Positions 1 to 7,333 of a stretch of DNA of 39,562 nt are shown one piece after another. A model generated the notes under the pieces. That model was not told where the DNA came from and did not search any database. It saw only the letters and a program-made list of their open reading frames with translations. The DNA is from Anammoximicrobium sp032229885. GTDB taxonomy: Bacteria > Planctomycetota > Planctomycetia > Pirellulales > Pirellulaceae. Numbering within the stretch: the first letter of the stretch is position 1; every line of letters starts with the position of its first letter. The stretch is from NCBI GenBank assembly GCA_032229885.1, contig JAVYAJ010000340.1, positions 1-39,562 on the forward strand, read 5' to 3'. Both the position numbers and the translations under genes were made by a program.

Positions 1-4
1 GTGT

Positions 5-174
5 TGGCCGAAGGCCATCACCAACGTAGCCTGGGGCAACGCCCCAGGAGTCAGAGATGATAACAACCGTGTTGGCCGAAGGCCAACATCAACGTGCCAC
101 CGCGGCCCAGATGAATATGGCCTTCGGCCAAAAGAGGCACGCACGAGGCGCCAGCCCTGGGGCGTCGCCCCAGG
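5..174. repeat. cluster of five palindromic repeats, two alternating families
   Basis: Family A is TTGGCCGAAGGCCAA-like, with stems at 5-17, 71-87 and 118-130; the last carries a TTC rather than GAA loop and is the reverse complement. Family B is CCTGGGGC-loop-GCCCCAGG, at 30-48 with loop AAC and at 156-174 with loop GTC. The order is A-B-A-A-B. The stems are perfect while the loops differ, as expected for conserved hairpins rather than simple duplication. I infer a dispersed REP-like family of the host genome. Confidence 0.75.
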
Positions 175-212
175 CTACGGTGATCGGAGGCCTGCGGCCA
201 AACAGATTTTTG

Positions 213-237
213 GGTTGCGTGCGCTAGCCCACGTTAA
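213..237 (+). repeat. 25-nt dispersed repeat, copy 1
   Basis: This reads GGTTGCGTGCGCTAGCCCAC followed by GTTAA. It is closely similar to 387-411 and 36809-36832, giving a consensus with a central GCGCTAGC palindrome. The third copy lies 36 kb away beside another spacer, so this is a dispersed family and not a local tandem repeat. Confidence 0.7.
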
Positions 238-386
238 GAAGAAGAGGCTTGAACCGCACAGACGCTGAGGTCGCTGAGGTAGTAGACAAGGTGAGACTCT
301 GCATTCTCTGCGGTTCCCATGTCCGAATGCCCAGTCTCCTTCGCCCCTCGGTGAGGTGACGCTCGCGCCATTGTCTTAGTTTGTCA

Positions 387-411
387 GGTTGCGGGCGCTA
401 GCTCGCGTTAA
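387..411 (+). repeat. 25-nt dispersed repeat, copy 2
   Basis: This reads GGTTGCGGGCGCTAGCTCGC followed by GTTAA and matches the copies at 213-237 and 36809-36832. It sits about 130 nt upstream of the 540 gene, so it could also fall in that gene's leader or promoter region; nothing in the sequence decides this. Confidence 0.7.
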
Positions 412-539
412 TAGTACAGCGTTTCGAAACATGAGAAAGCCGCTTGCGGGCAGCGTGACGTAGCTCGGCGATTCGGTAGACTGAACCATGCGCATATCGG
501 TTTGCGCATCCGTCGCCGCAGATTACGGAGGTATATCGC

Positions 540-1616
540 ATGTACGACAAGCGTTGTTTTCGGTTTTCGTCATCAATCCGCATCGGGGTGGTCGGGTTCG
601 GCCTGATCCTGGGTTGGGCTTGTACGCTCGGTCGCGGCACGGCCGCCGAGTATGGTGTGACCGAGACCGATGCCGAGATCAAGCTCGTCACCCCACAGCT
701 CGAAGCGACGATCCGCAAGCAGGGCTACGTCTCCGGCGTGGCCGGCCAATCGCTGCTGGATAAACAGACCGGCTTTCGCGACGCGGGCTTTGGACTGGAC
801 ATCGTCGACTGGATCATGGAGCCGGGCAGCGACGAAGCGTATCGCGATCAGCTCGAACCCGAACTGGTCTACGAGTTCAACAACGCCTGGCATGGCCGGA
901 TCGCCAAGCGGTCGATCGAAGGTCCCCAGATTTGCACGCAGGCCAAACAGTTGACTCCGGAAGTCATTCGCGGCCAGGATTTCGTGGCGGTGCGCCAGAC
1001 CTTTCGTTATCGGACGGCGGCTCCGGAGAAGAAAGCCGGATCGCTCTGGACCCAGTTGCTCGTGTTCCCCATTGGCCAGCGATATTTCATCTCGATGGAT
1101 CGCATCGACGCGGTCAACAGCAGCGACGCGATGTTTTTGCGGATCGATATGCCCGGACATCTGCGGCACAAGGGAGGCGACACATTCAGCGAGATCTATC
1201 TGAGCTATTTGGACGCGCCCGCGGGACGACGGATTCCATCCTGCGAGTTTTTCAAGGACTTTGCACCGGACGACAAGTTCCTGTACACCCGCCGGGCGAA
1301 CGTCGTTCCGCGGCGATTCGTCCGCGCGTATCGTCTGCGCGACCCGGCCACCGGTCGAGCCGGTCCGTGGTTGGCGGGGATGACGCTCGACCCGAGCGTC
1401 GTGTCCGAGGCTTGGTGCCATCAGCGAGGCTACGTGTGCCTGATCGAAGAGTTCGGCGGCCGTCCGATCCAGGCCGGCCAATCGTTCAGCGCAGCGTTCA
1501 TCGTCGGCTTTTTCGACGACATCGACCAGATGAACGCGACCTACGACCGCCATCGCGGCGCCACGCAGTTGACGGCCGACGCCGGTGGCTGGCGACTGGA
1601 GACGACGGCGCCGTGA
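540..1616 (+). CDS. secreted protein of unknown function, 358 aa
   Basis: I do not recognise a family. The start is well supported: a strong ribosome binding site GGAGGT at 527-532 lies 7 nt before the ATG. Residues about 10-36 form a hydrophobic export signal ending in G-T-A-A before E-Y-G-V, so the mature protein is probably periplasmic or secreted. The rest is soluble, with frequent Phe, Tyr and Trp and alternating beta-like stretches, for example around residues 160-200. Two Cys pairs might form disulfides. No catalytic motif is obvious. A role in binding or modifying an envelope or carbohydrate ligand would be a guess. It stands alone, with more than 400 nt to the next gene. Long frames in the other phases and on the opposite strand are products of high GC. 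Confidence 0.8.
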   Translation: MYDKRCFRFSSSIRIGVVGFGLILGWACTLGRGTAAEYGVTETDAEIKLVTPQLEATIRKQGYVSGVAGQSLLDKQTGFRDAGFGLDIVDWIMEPGSDEAYRDQLEPELVYEFNNAWHGRIAKRSIEGPQICTQAKQLTPEVIRGQDFVAVRQTFRYRTAAPEKKAGSLWTQLLVFPIGQRYFISMDRIDAVNSSDAMFLRIDMPGHLRHKGGDTFSEIYLSYLDAPAGRRIPSCEFFKDFAPDDKFLYTRRANVVPRRFVRAYRLRDPATGRAGPWLAGMTLDPSVVSEAWCHQRGYVCLIEEFGGRPIQAGQSFSAAFIVGFFDDIDQMNATYDRHRGATQLTADAGGWRLETTAP

Positions 1617-2048
1617 CGGTGGAAGCGAACGCGGCTTCGATGTCATTCGTTCGACCTGGCGACCCGAAGCCGCGTAGAAAGGCTCGACGGTGTCGTCGCC
1701 TCGCCCAGCGGCGCCGCGCGGCATCGATCCTCGGCGCGCTGTCGGGACGGTCGATTCGATCGGGGCGGTCGCGCCGCTCGCTTGGACCGGTCCGATCGGC
1801 CCTATCACTCCGATCGGCCCGATGTCGCCCCTTGCGCGAAGCGTCCCAACCCGCGGACAACGACTGCCTGGCGATCTTGACGCCCCTGATCGCCGCGGCG
1901 GCCACGACGGCCGCGACAGGTCGGTGCGTTTCGAACCGCTCGCCCGGCGACGCCGTTACGGAATAACGGGCCCGTCGGTCGAATTGCCTCGAGACGGGAA
2001 AACCGTCGAGGCCCTTGGCTCGTCGATGTTCGTAGACAGAGGTGGTGC
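1617..2048. other. spacer without a recognisable gene
   Basis: This stretch is GC-rich. The motif TCCGATCGGCCC occurs twice close together (about 1792-1803 and 1810-1821). No structural RNA, hairpin terminator or convincing promoter was seen. Any promoter for the sigma factor gene should lie in the 3' part of this stretch. Confidence 0.5.
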
Positions 2049-2600
2049 GTGGTCGAGGCAGCAGACGATTTACGCCCCGACGATGGCTCGTGCGTGCTCG
2101 AGACGTTGGAGGACACGTTCGCCCGCTGTCAGAGCGAGCTGATGGGCCTGCTGTATCACCTGGTCGGCAATGCCGAAGACGCTCGAGACGCGTATCAGGA
2201 CACGTTTCTCAAGTGCTGGCGGAATCGCGATCAGCTTGCGTCCGTGCAAAACCTGAAAGCCTGGATCTTCCGAATCGCCATGAACACCGGACGAGACCTG
2301 CGTCAGACGGCCTGGCGCCGCCGCCGGCGCGACCTGCCCGACGACGAGTCCGTCGGGGCGGATCGTCCCGAGCGGGCTTGTCCGCCCACGACGATGGAAA
2401 TCGACGAACAGGTGGCGTTGATTCGAGCGGCGATCAGTCAGCTTCGAAGCGAAGAAAAGGAGGTTTTTCTGCTGCGGCAGAACGCCGAGATGACCTACGC
2501 CGAAATTGCCGTGGCGTTGGGGATTCCGTCAGGCACCGTCAAGACGCGGATGCGTCTGGCGTTGGCCCGGCTGCGATCGATTTTGACCTCGAGCGAATAG
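2049..2600 (+). CDS. ECF-type RNA polymerase sigma factor, 183 aa
   Basis: This is a sigma-70 family protein of the extracytoplasmic-function class, which directs RNA polymerase to a small stress or envelope regulon. Residues about 15-90 are region 2, with the core-binding pattern D-A-R-D-A-Y-Q-D-T-F-L-K-C-W, followed by a K-A-W-I-F-R-I-A-M-N region 2.4 stretch. Residues about 118-178 are region 4, including E-V-F-L-L-R and a helix-turn-helix with T-Y-A-E-I-A-V-A-L-G-I-P-S-G-T-V-K-T-R. Its length is typical of ECF factors, and regions 3 and 1.1 are absent, as usual. The start is a GTG; an ATG 23 nt upstream is out of frame. The next gene encodes an anti-sigma-like membrane protein, its likely partner. 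Confidence 0.93.
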   Translation: MVEAADDLRPDDGSCVLETLEDTFARCQSELMGLLYHLVGNAEDARDAYQDTFLKCWRNRDQLASVQNLKAWIFRIAMNTGRDLRQTAWRRRRRDLPDDESVGADRPERACPPTTMEIDEQVALIRAAISQLRSEEKEVFLLRQNAEMTYAEIAVALGIPSGTVKTRMRLALARLRSILTSSE

Positions 2601-2677
2601 CGCGTTGCCACGACGAAGCCTTCGGAGCCGTACGGGTCGCCAGACCGTGCGAACCCCGCCCGCGGACATCCGCGGCC

Positions 2678-2724
2678 ACCGGAAGATCGAGATTGGACAA
2701 CGCGTCGGGTAGAAGAGCGTAAGC
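2678..2724 (+). repeat. 47-nt direct repeat, copy 1, with ECF-promoter-like spacing
   Basis: This copy begins ACCGGAAGATCGAGATTGGA and repeats at 2752-2798 with few differences. Inside it, GGAAGA (2681-2686) is followed after 16 nt by CGTC (2703-2706), which resembles the GGAAC-N16-CGTC layout of many ECF sigma promoters. It lies downstream of the sigma gene and upstream of the MG2-domain gene. Confidence 0.6.
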
Positions 2725-2739
2725 GGCTAAAAACCGCTT
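2721..2739 (+). repeat. small hairpin between the two direct repeats
   Basis: AAGCGG and CCGCTT form a 6-bp stem around CTAAAAA. There is no following T run, so it is a poor candidate for an intrinsic terminator of the sigma gene. It may be another dispersed palindrome or part of a regulatory element. Confidence 0.4.
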
Positions 2740-2751
2740 CCACGTCGGAGA

Positions 2752-2798
2752 ACCGGAAGATCGAGATTGGACCGCGCACCGGGTAGAAGAGCGTGAGC
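2752..2798 (+). repeat. 47-nt direct repeat, copy 2, ending 2 nt before the next start codon
   Basis: This is the second copy of the repeat at 2678. The GGAAGA element is kept at 2755-2760, but the position equivalent to CGTC reads CACC. The end of this copy (AGAAGAGCGTGAGC) provides the only ribosome-binding-like purines for the ATG at 2801. Confidence 0.6.
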
Positions 2799-2800
2799 TT

Positions 2801-5800
2801 ATGGACCCTCGAAACGAGCTCGAACAACGGATCTGGGAACTCGTCTACGATCTGCTGCCGCCGGACGAGGCCAGCGCGCTGCGGCGACGGATCGACGCCG
2901 ACCCCGACGCCGCGCACCGGTACGCTCGCGTCCGTCGCCAGGCGGCGTTGCTACGGCAGGCTGCGCGACTCGAACTGTCGCCGATCGTCCTGACGCGACC
3001 CAGCGGCGACGATCCACCGTCGCGAGATGGCGGCGATACTTGTCATCCGGTCCCACGGTCCCGCGGCCCGGCGGCGCGCCAGGATCTGTCGCGTCGGCGC
3101 TGGCCCAATTGGCTCGTCGCGTCGGCGGCCGCCGCGCTGCTGTGCTATCTCGGCGCGACTGGTCTGCGCACGCGCGCGCTCGAACGCGCGCTGCCAAAGG
3201 GGGCGGCCGATGCGGCGCGGGCCGACCGGCCCCTGCGAACCGTGCTGTTTGGGCCGTCCCAGCTACAGCCCGCGCTGCCCAACTACTTTGCCGTGCGAAC
3301 ACAAACCGCCGGCGGCGTCCCGCAGCCTGCCGACGTCGCGTACCGGCTGCAGGCCGCGAACGGGGCGCTGCTGGCCAGCGGCACGGTCCAGGCGGACGAC
3401 AGGGGCCTTGCCCAGTTCGACTTTCGCCCGCCGCCCGCCGATTCAACGGACGCCGTTCGAATGGACCACATACAGCTCGAAGTGGCCACGCACGGCGCGC
3501 CGCCGTCGATCCCGTCGCCCCCGATCCGCCAGACGCTGTCGATGACGTCGCTGCGATTGACCACGGCCCTCAGCCTCGATCGATCGGTCTACCGCCCGGG
3601 CGATCGAGTCCGCTGCCGCGCCGTGATCGTAGACCGCGCCGAACTGCGGATGATCTCTGAGGCGCCTGTCGAGTTCTCGATCGTCGACGCCGACGGCCGA
3701 CAAGTGGCACCGGCGCGCCGCACGGCGATCACGCGCCGCGGCGTCGCGTTTTCCGAGTTCGAGCTGCCTCGTTCTCTCCCGCCTCAACGGTTGACGCTAG
3801 CCGCTCGCAGCCCAACGGGCGAGTTTGTCGAGACCCGCCGTGCATTCGCGGTGCGGGCGGACGCGGCTGGCGCGCTCCGCCAACGGCTGGCCTTTGCGCG
3901 CGACGACTATCAGCCGGGCGACGAGGTCGAGGCGATCCTGAGCGTATCTCGGGCCGACGGCAGCCCGGCCGCCGACGAACCGCTGGCGGCGACCGTGTCG
4001 CTCGCCGGCCAAGCGCATACGACGGTGCGGGCCGCCACGGATCACCAGGGAACGCAGCGGATTCGATTCCGCTTGCCAGACGAGCCAGCGACGGGCGACG
4101 CCGTGCTGAGCGTCGCCGCGGGACAAACAGGCGAAGACCGAATCGCATGGCCGATTCCGATCCACGCAAGCAGCGTCCGGGTCGCGTTCTTTCCCGAGTC
4201 GGGGACGCTGGTCGCCGGAGTGATGAATCGCATCTATTTCTTGGCCCGCGACGCGCAGGATCGACCGGTCCGACTGGCCGGCCGTATTTTGGACAGACGG
4301 CAGCACGCGGCGGTGGACGAGCAGGGGCGTCCGGTCCTCGTCCGGACGGCGGACGAAGGTCGGGGCATGTTCACGCTTCGTCCCGAACCGGGCGACGCGT
4401 ATCGACTGGTTCTCGATGCGCCGCTGGACAAGACCGGTCCGTTCGATCTGCCAGTGGCTCGAGAACATCCGTCTTTGGCCCTGGATGCGGCGCCCGGCGT
4501 ACTCTCCGCCGGCGCGCCAATCCGCGTCCGCCTGCGGACACACGAGACGCGGCCGCTTGTGATCATCGCGACGTGTCGAGACGCCGTGGCGGCGCAGCAA
4601 CTGGCGGACGACTCGATCTTCGCGCAGCGACGCGCGTCGGACGGCCCGAGGTCGGACGCCGCGGAGATCGCGATCTCCTTGCCGGAGTTTGCCGATGGCG
4701 TGATCCGAATCGCAGCCTACGATTACAGCGTCCAGCCGCCCCAGCCTGTGGCCGAACGCCTGGTCTTCCGTAGACCTGCCCGCGAGTTGTCAATCCGCGT
4801 GGACGACGCGGTACGGGCTCGTCAGCCGGGCGAGATGGTCGAGCTGACGCTGTCCGTTCAGGACGAACGCGGACGCCCGCAGCCCGCGGTGCTGGGCGTC
4901 GCCATCGCCGACGAGGCCGCCTTGCATGACGAGGCCGACCAACCGGACTCGGTGGCGGCGCAGCTTCGGCTGACCAGCCAACTGGACGATACGCGCGGGA
5001 TCGGTGACGCCAGCGCCTACCTGTCCGATGGACCGCAGGCCGCCCGGATGCTGGACCTGCTGCTGGGCACGCAGTCCGCGCGGCGACCCTACCGCCTGCC
5101 GACAGCCCAACTGGCCCTGGCGGACGGCTCGCCTCATACACGCGCCGAACGGATTGCCGCATCGCCATCCACATCCGACAGCGCAGACGAGGAACCGACG
5201 TTTCCGATTGTCTTGGCGGACACCAAGGCCGACGTCGTCCGGGACGTCGAAATCCCCACGGGTTCACACCGCGATGCCGATGTCGCAGCCGTTCGCGCCG
5301 CGGGCCACCTGCTGATCGGCGGTTCCCTGGTCTTGGCTCTTGCGCTCGGTTTCTTGAGCATCATGCGACGCGCGCCCACGACCGCCGTGGGGCTCGCGGC
5401 GCTGGGCGTCTCGGTCCTCTGCATGATCGTCGGTGGTGTCTGGTCGGTCGGGAATGGCACGACGACGCAAACACTCGCGGACGCGACCGCCCGGCCCAAA
5501 GGCACAGAGATCCAACTTGCCCAGGCAGACAAGTTCGGCGACAAGCCGATGCGCGCATCGGGGCCAGGCAAACGACTTGAGTCGATCCAGCCTCGCCCGG
5601 CCAGCGATCGCAGACAAAGCGATCGGGAACAAAGCGATCATGGACACAGCGATGGTCGCGTCGGCGATCAGCGCCCAACGGACGACCGACAACGCGCTGG
5701 TTTGCATGTCGAACGATCGCTCGAATCCCGCGACCACGCCGCGGCCAAGCTCGATGCGCAACCTCGCGGCCTGCTTCGCACGCTGGACAAGAAGGCGAAA

Positions 5801-6805
5801 TCGATCCGACAGGCCCTGCCTGCGCCGGGCGAGCCGGAGATGCCCGCCCAGCCTGACAGCGCTGCCGAGCCTGACAGCACTGCCGGCCGCCCGTCCGCCG
5901 CATCGACCGGCGACATGCGAGAGATCGATCCGGCGGGTCGTCTTCGGCGTTCGCCCGACCCAGCATTGGCCGAACTGGGCGATCACGTGCGCGGCGGCGG
6001 GCACAGCGAAGGTCCGGCGTTGGCGGCTCCGATGACGGGGCGAGCTGCGCCGGACAGATCCATCGAGGCGCAGCCGTATGGTCGCGCACCGTCGAACGGG
6101 CAAGCAAGCCTACGCGGTGCGTCTGCGCCGCGAGCCATCGCGCCGCCGGGCGCCGCGCGCCCCGCGGATGTTCGCTCGCCGCCGCCTGCGCCGCCTGCGC
6201 CGCCGGGCGCCGTCCTGGGCGAGCGCCCCGCACCAGGCAGCCGTCACCGGGCTACGGCGGACGCCCCCACGGGAACGTACCGTCTCGCGCCGTCGCCGCG
6301 CGTCGCCGACCTCTCGAGCGCGGGTGCACCGGCGCCCGACGCTGCGTCGCGGCCAGCAAGCAAGGCCGAATCCTCGCTGGGCGCCACCGTCGTCGGCCCC
6401 GCGTCGCCGACATCCGGCGAGGCTCGTCGCGATGAAGCCCAGCCCGCCGCCGCGCCTGCTCCCTCGTCTGCCGTCGACGACGCGACATCGCGCGCTTCGC
6501 TCGCGCCACCTGCTCGAGCCGCGTCGGAACGCCAGACCGAGGCCGCGGCTCCGTCGTCCCGCGCCCACACGCCCGTAGACATCGGATCGGTTGACGAGGA
6601 CGCGGATTCTTCACGGCGACCGGAGACGATCCTCTGGGATCCAGCGGTCGAGTGCGATGGTCAAGGCCGCGCGACGCTTCGGTTCCGCGCGCCGCGTTCG
6701 ACGGGCACGTATCGCGTCCTGATCGATGCTCACGCCGATGGCCGCTTCGGCTCGTACCGCGGCTCTCTCGTGATCGGCGTTCCGCAAGCGTCGTCGAATC
6801 AGTAG
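2801..6805 (+). CDS. anti-sigma-like N-terminus fused to MG2/alpha-2-macroglobulin-like domains, 1334 aa
   Basis: This is a multi-domain membrane protein that may hold the upstream ECF sigma factor. Residues 1-60 resemble an anti-sigma helical domain (L-L-P-P-D-E-A-S-A-L-R-R-R-I-D-A-D-P) but lack the zinc motif H-x3-C-x2-C. A membrane segment spans about 104-122. The following part is beta-rich and holds an MG2-like signature V-Y-R-P-G-D-R-V (Y264, P266, G267, D268), a related D-Y-Q-P-G-D-E-V near 369, and a bait/MG-like segment near 671-708. Two more membrane segments lie at about 835-855 and 861-884. Residues about 885-1265 are low-complexity Pro/Ala/Ser/Arg, with a pentapeptide repeat encoded by 5602-5661. 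The last 65 residues (E-T-I-L-W-D-P to S-L-V-I-G-V) match the start of an A2M domain; no thioester motif is present. Fusion and function are inferred from motifs. Confidence 0.8.
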   Translation: MDPRNELEQRIWELVYDLLPPDEASALRRRIDADPDAAHRYARVRRQAALLRQAARLELSPIVLTRPSGDDPPSRDGGDTCHPVPRSRGPAARQDLSRRRWPNWLVASAAAALLCYLGATGLRTRALERALPKGAADAARADRPLRTVLFGPSQLQPALPNYFAVRTQTAGGVPQPADVAYRLQAANGALLASGTVQADDRGLAQFDFRPPPADSTDAVRMDHIQLEVATHGAPPSIPSPPIRQTLSMTSLRLTTALSLDRSVYRPGDRVRCRAVIVDRAELRMISEAPVEFSIVDADGRQVAPARRTAITRRGVAFSEFELPRSLPPQRLTLAARSPTGEFVETRRAFAVRADAAGALRQRLAFARDDYQPGDEVEAILSVSRADGSPAADEPLAATVSLAGQAHTTVRAATDHQGTQRIRFRLPDEPATGDAVLSVAAGQTGEDRIAWPIPIHASSVRVAFFPESGTLVAGVMNRIYFLARDAQDRPVRLAGRILDRRQHAAVDEQGRPVLVRTADEGRGMFTLRPEPGDAYRLVLDAPLDKTGPFDLPVAREHPSLALDAAPGVLSAGAPIRVRLRTHETRPLVIIATCRDAVAAQQLADDSIFAQRRASDGPRSDAAEIAISLPEFADGVIRIAAYDYSVQPPQPVAERLVFRRPARELSIRVDDAVRARQPGEMVELTLSVQDERGRPQPAVLGVAIADEAALHDEADQPDSVAAQLRLTSQLDDTRGIGDASAYLSDGPQAARMLDLLLGTQSARRPYRLPTAQLALADGSPHTRAERIAASPSTSDSADEEPTFPIVLADTKADVVRDVEIPTGSHRDADVAAVRAAGHLLIGGSLVLALALGFLSIMRRAPTTAVGLAALGVSVLCMIVGGVWSVGNGTTTQTLADATARPKGTEIQLAQADKFGDKPMRASGPGKRLESIQPRPASDRRQSDREQSDHGHSDGRVGDQRPTDDRQRAGLHVERSLESRDHAAAKLDAQPRGLLRTLDKKAKSIRQALPAPGEPEMPAQPDSAAEPDSTAGRPSAASTGDMREIDPAGRLRRSPDPALAELGDHVRGGGHSEGPALAAPMTGRAAPDRSIEAQPYGRAPSNGQASLRGASAPRAIAPPGAARPADVRSPPPAPPAPPGAVLGERPAPGSRHRATADAPTGTYRLAPSPRVADLSSAGAPAPDAASRPASKAESSLGATVVGPASPTSGEARRDEAQPAAAPAPSSAVDDATSRASLAPPARAASERQTEAAAPSSRAHTPVDIGSVDEDADSSRRPETILWDPAVECDGQGRATLRFRAPRSTGTYRVLIDAHADGRFGSYRGSLVIGVPQASSNQ
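5602..5661 (+). repeat. four 15-bp tandem repeats inside the MG2-protein linker
   Basis: Units of 15 bp begin at 5602, 5617, 5632 and 5647. Each begins (C/A)AGCGAT and encodes a five-residue S-D-x-x-x pattern. They lie in the disordered stretch after the third membrane segment. Because the unit is a multiple of three, copy number can change without breaking the frame. Confidence 0.75.
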
Positions 6806-7049
6806 TGGTCCGGAACGGCTGCCGCCAGGGCGTCCGGCGTCGCGGCGAGGCAGGCCCGACCGAGTTGGCCTGGGACGACCAGTGCCCGAGCGGGTCGCCA
6901 AACGTTACCATGTTTGCGCCGCCGAAGCTGCGCGTCGGATTGATCTGCGCGCGGCCCTGTGCGCCGGCCGACGCACAGGCCAGCGAGGCTGGCGCGGCGA
7001 ACGGACCACGCCGTCGTCGGCCCGCGGGCCGAAGCTCGCGGCCCGCAAC

Positions 7050-7103
7050 GGACGGCGTCGCCGACACGGACGGCGTCGCCGACACGGACGGCGTCGTCGA
7101 CGC
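7050..7103 (+). repeat. three 18-bp tandem repeats
   Basis: The unit is GGACGGCGTCGCCGACAC at 7050-7067 and 7068-7085, with a diverged copy at 7086-7103. The array is intergenic and lies about 30 nt before a second, unrelated array. Confidence 0.85.
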
Positions 7104-7133
7104 GAACGTGTTTCGCGGCGAGTTCGCCCGCAG

Positions 7134-7218
7134 GGAACGGCCCCAGGGAACGGCCCCAGGGAACGGCCCCAGGGAACGGCCACAGAGAACGGCCACAGAG
7201 AACGGCCACGGGGAACGG
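7134..7218 (+). repeat. 13-bp tandem repeat, about 6.5 copies
   Basis: The unit GGAACGGCCCCAG starts at 7134, 7147, 7160, 7173, 7186 and 7199, with a half unit at 7212-7218. The first three copies are identical. Later copies change CCCC to CCAC and GG to AG, showing stepwise divergence from left to right. It lies about 115 nt upstream of the GH16 start. Confidence 0.9.
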
Positions 7219-7333
7219 CTGACAATGCCTGCTGGACGCGGGGCGGCGCCTCGGCGCGGTGGAACCACCGCAACCCGCGAAACCCGAGTGAAGACAGGCC
7301 GCGTTCGCTGATGGCTTTTGCCGGGAGTTTAGT

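Larger units (their letters stand above)
1..539. other. gene-free spacer rich in dispersed palindromes
   Basis: I see no credible gene here. The stretch holds five short hairpins of two families between 5 and 174, two copies of a 25-nt repeat at 213-237 and 387-411, and the ribosome binding site of the next gene at 527-532. Short open frames in this stretch lack a ribosome binding site and a natural composition. Confidence 0.7.
6806..7333. other. repeat-bearing spacer upstream of the GH16 gene
   Basis: No gene is supported. This stretch contains two separate tandem repeat arrays (7050-7103 and 7134-7218). Its 3' end carries GGGAG at 7323-7327, the ribosome binding site of the next gene. Open frames through the arrays give Arg/Pro-rich periodic peptides that are not credible proteins. 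Confidence 0.6.

Noticed and set aside
573..1808. 411-codon frame antisense to the secreted protein gene
   Set aside because: It lies fully opposite a gene with a strong ribosome binding site and signal peptide. The translation is Arg-rich without domains; high GC leaves antisense frames open.
932..1966. 344-codon frame overlapping the 540 gene in another phase
   Set aside because: Arg/Ser-rich translation with no motifs; most of it is a shadow of the real gene and the rest is spacer.
2721..2739. intrinsic terminator of the sigma factor gene
   Set aside because: The 6-bp stem is short and has no downstream T run.
7134..7218. CRISPR array
   Set aside because: The 13-bp units are contiguous without spacers, and no cas genes are present in the window.
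6652..7311. 219-codon frame through the tandem arrays
   Set aside because: The C-terminal half is translated tandem repeat (R-P-Q-R-T-A-T type), the N-terminal half is a shadow of the MG2 gene, and there is no ribosome binding site.
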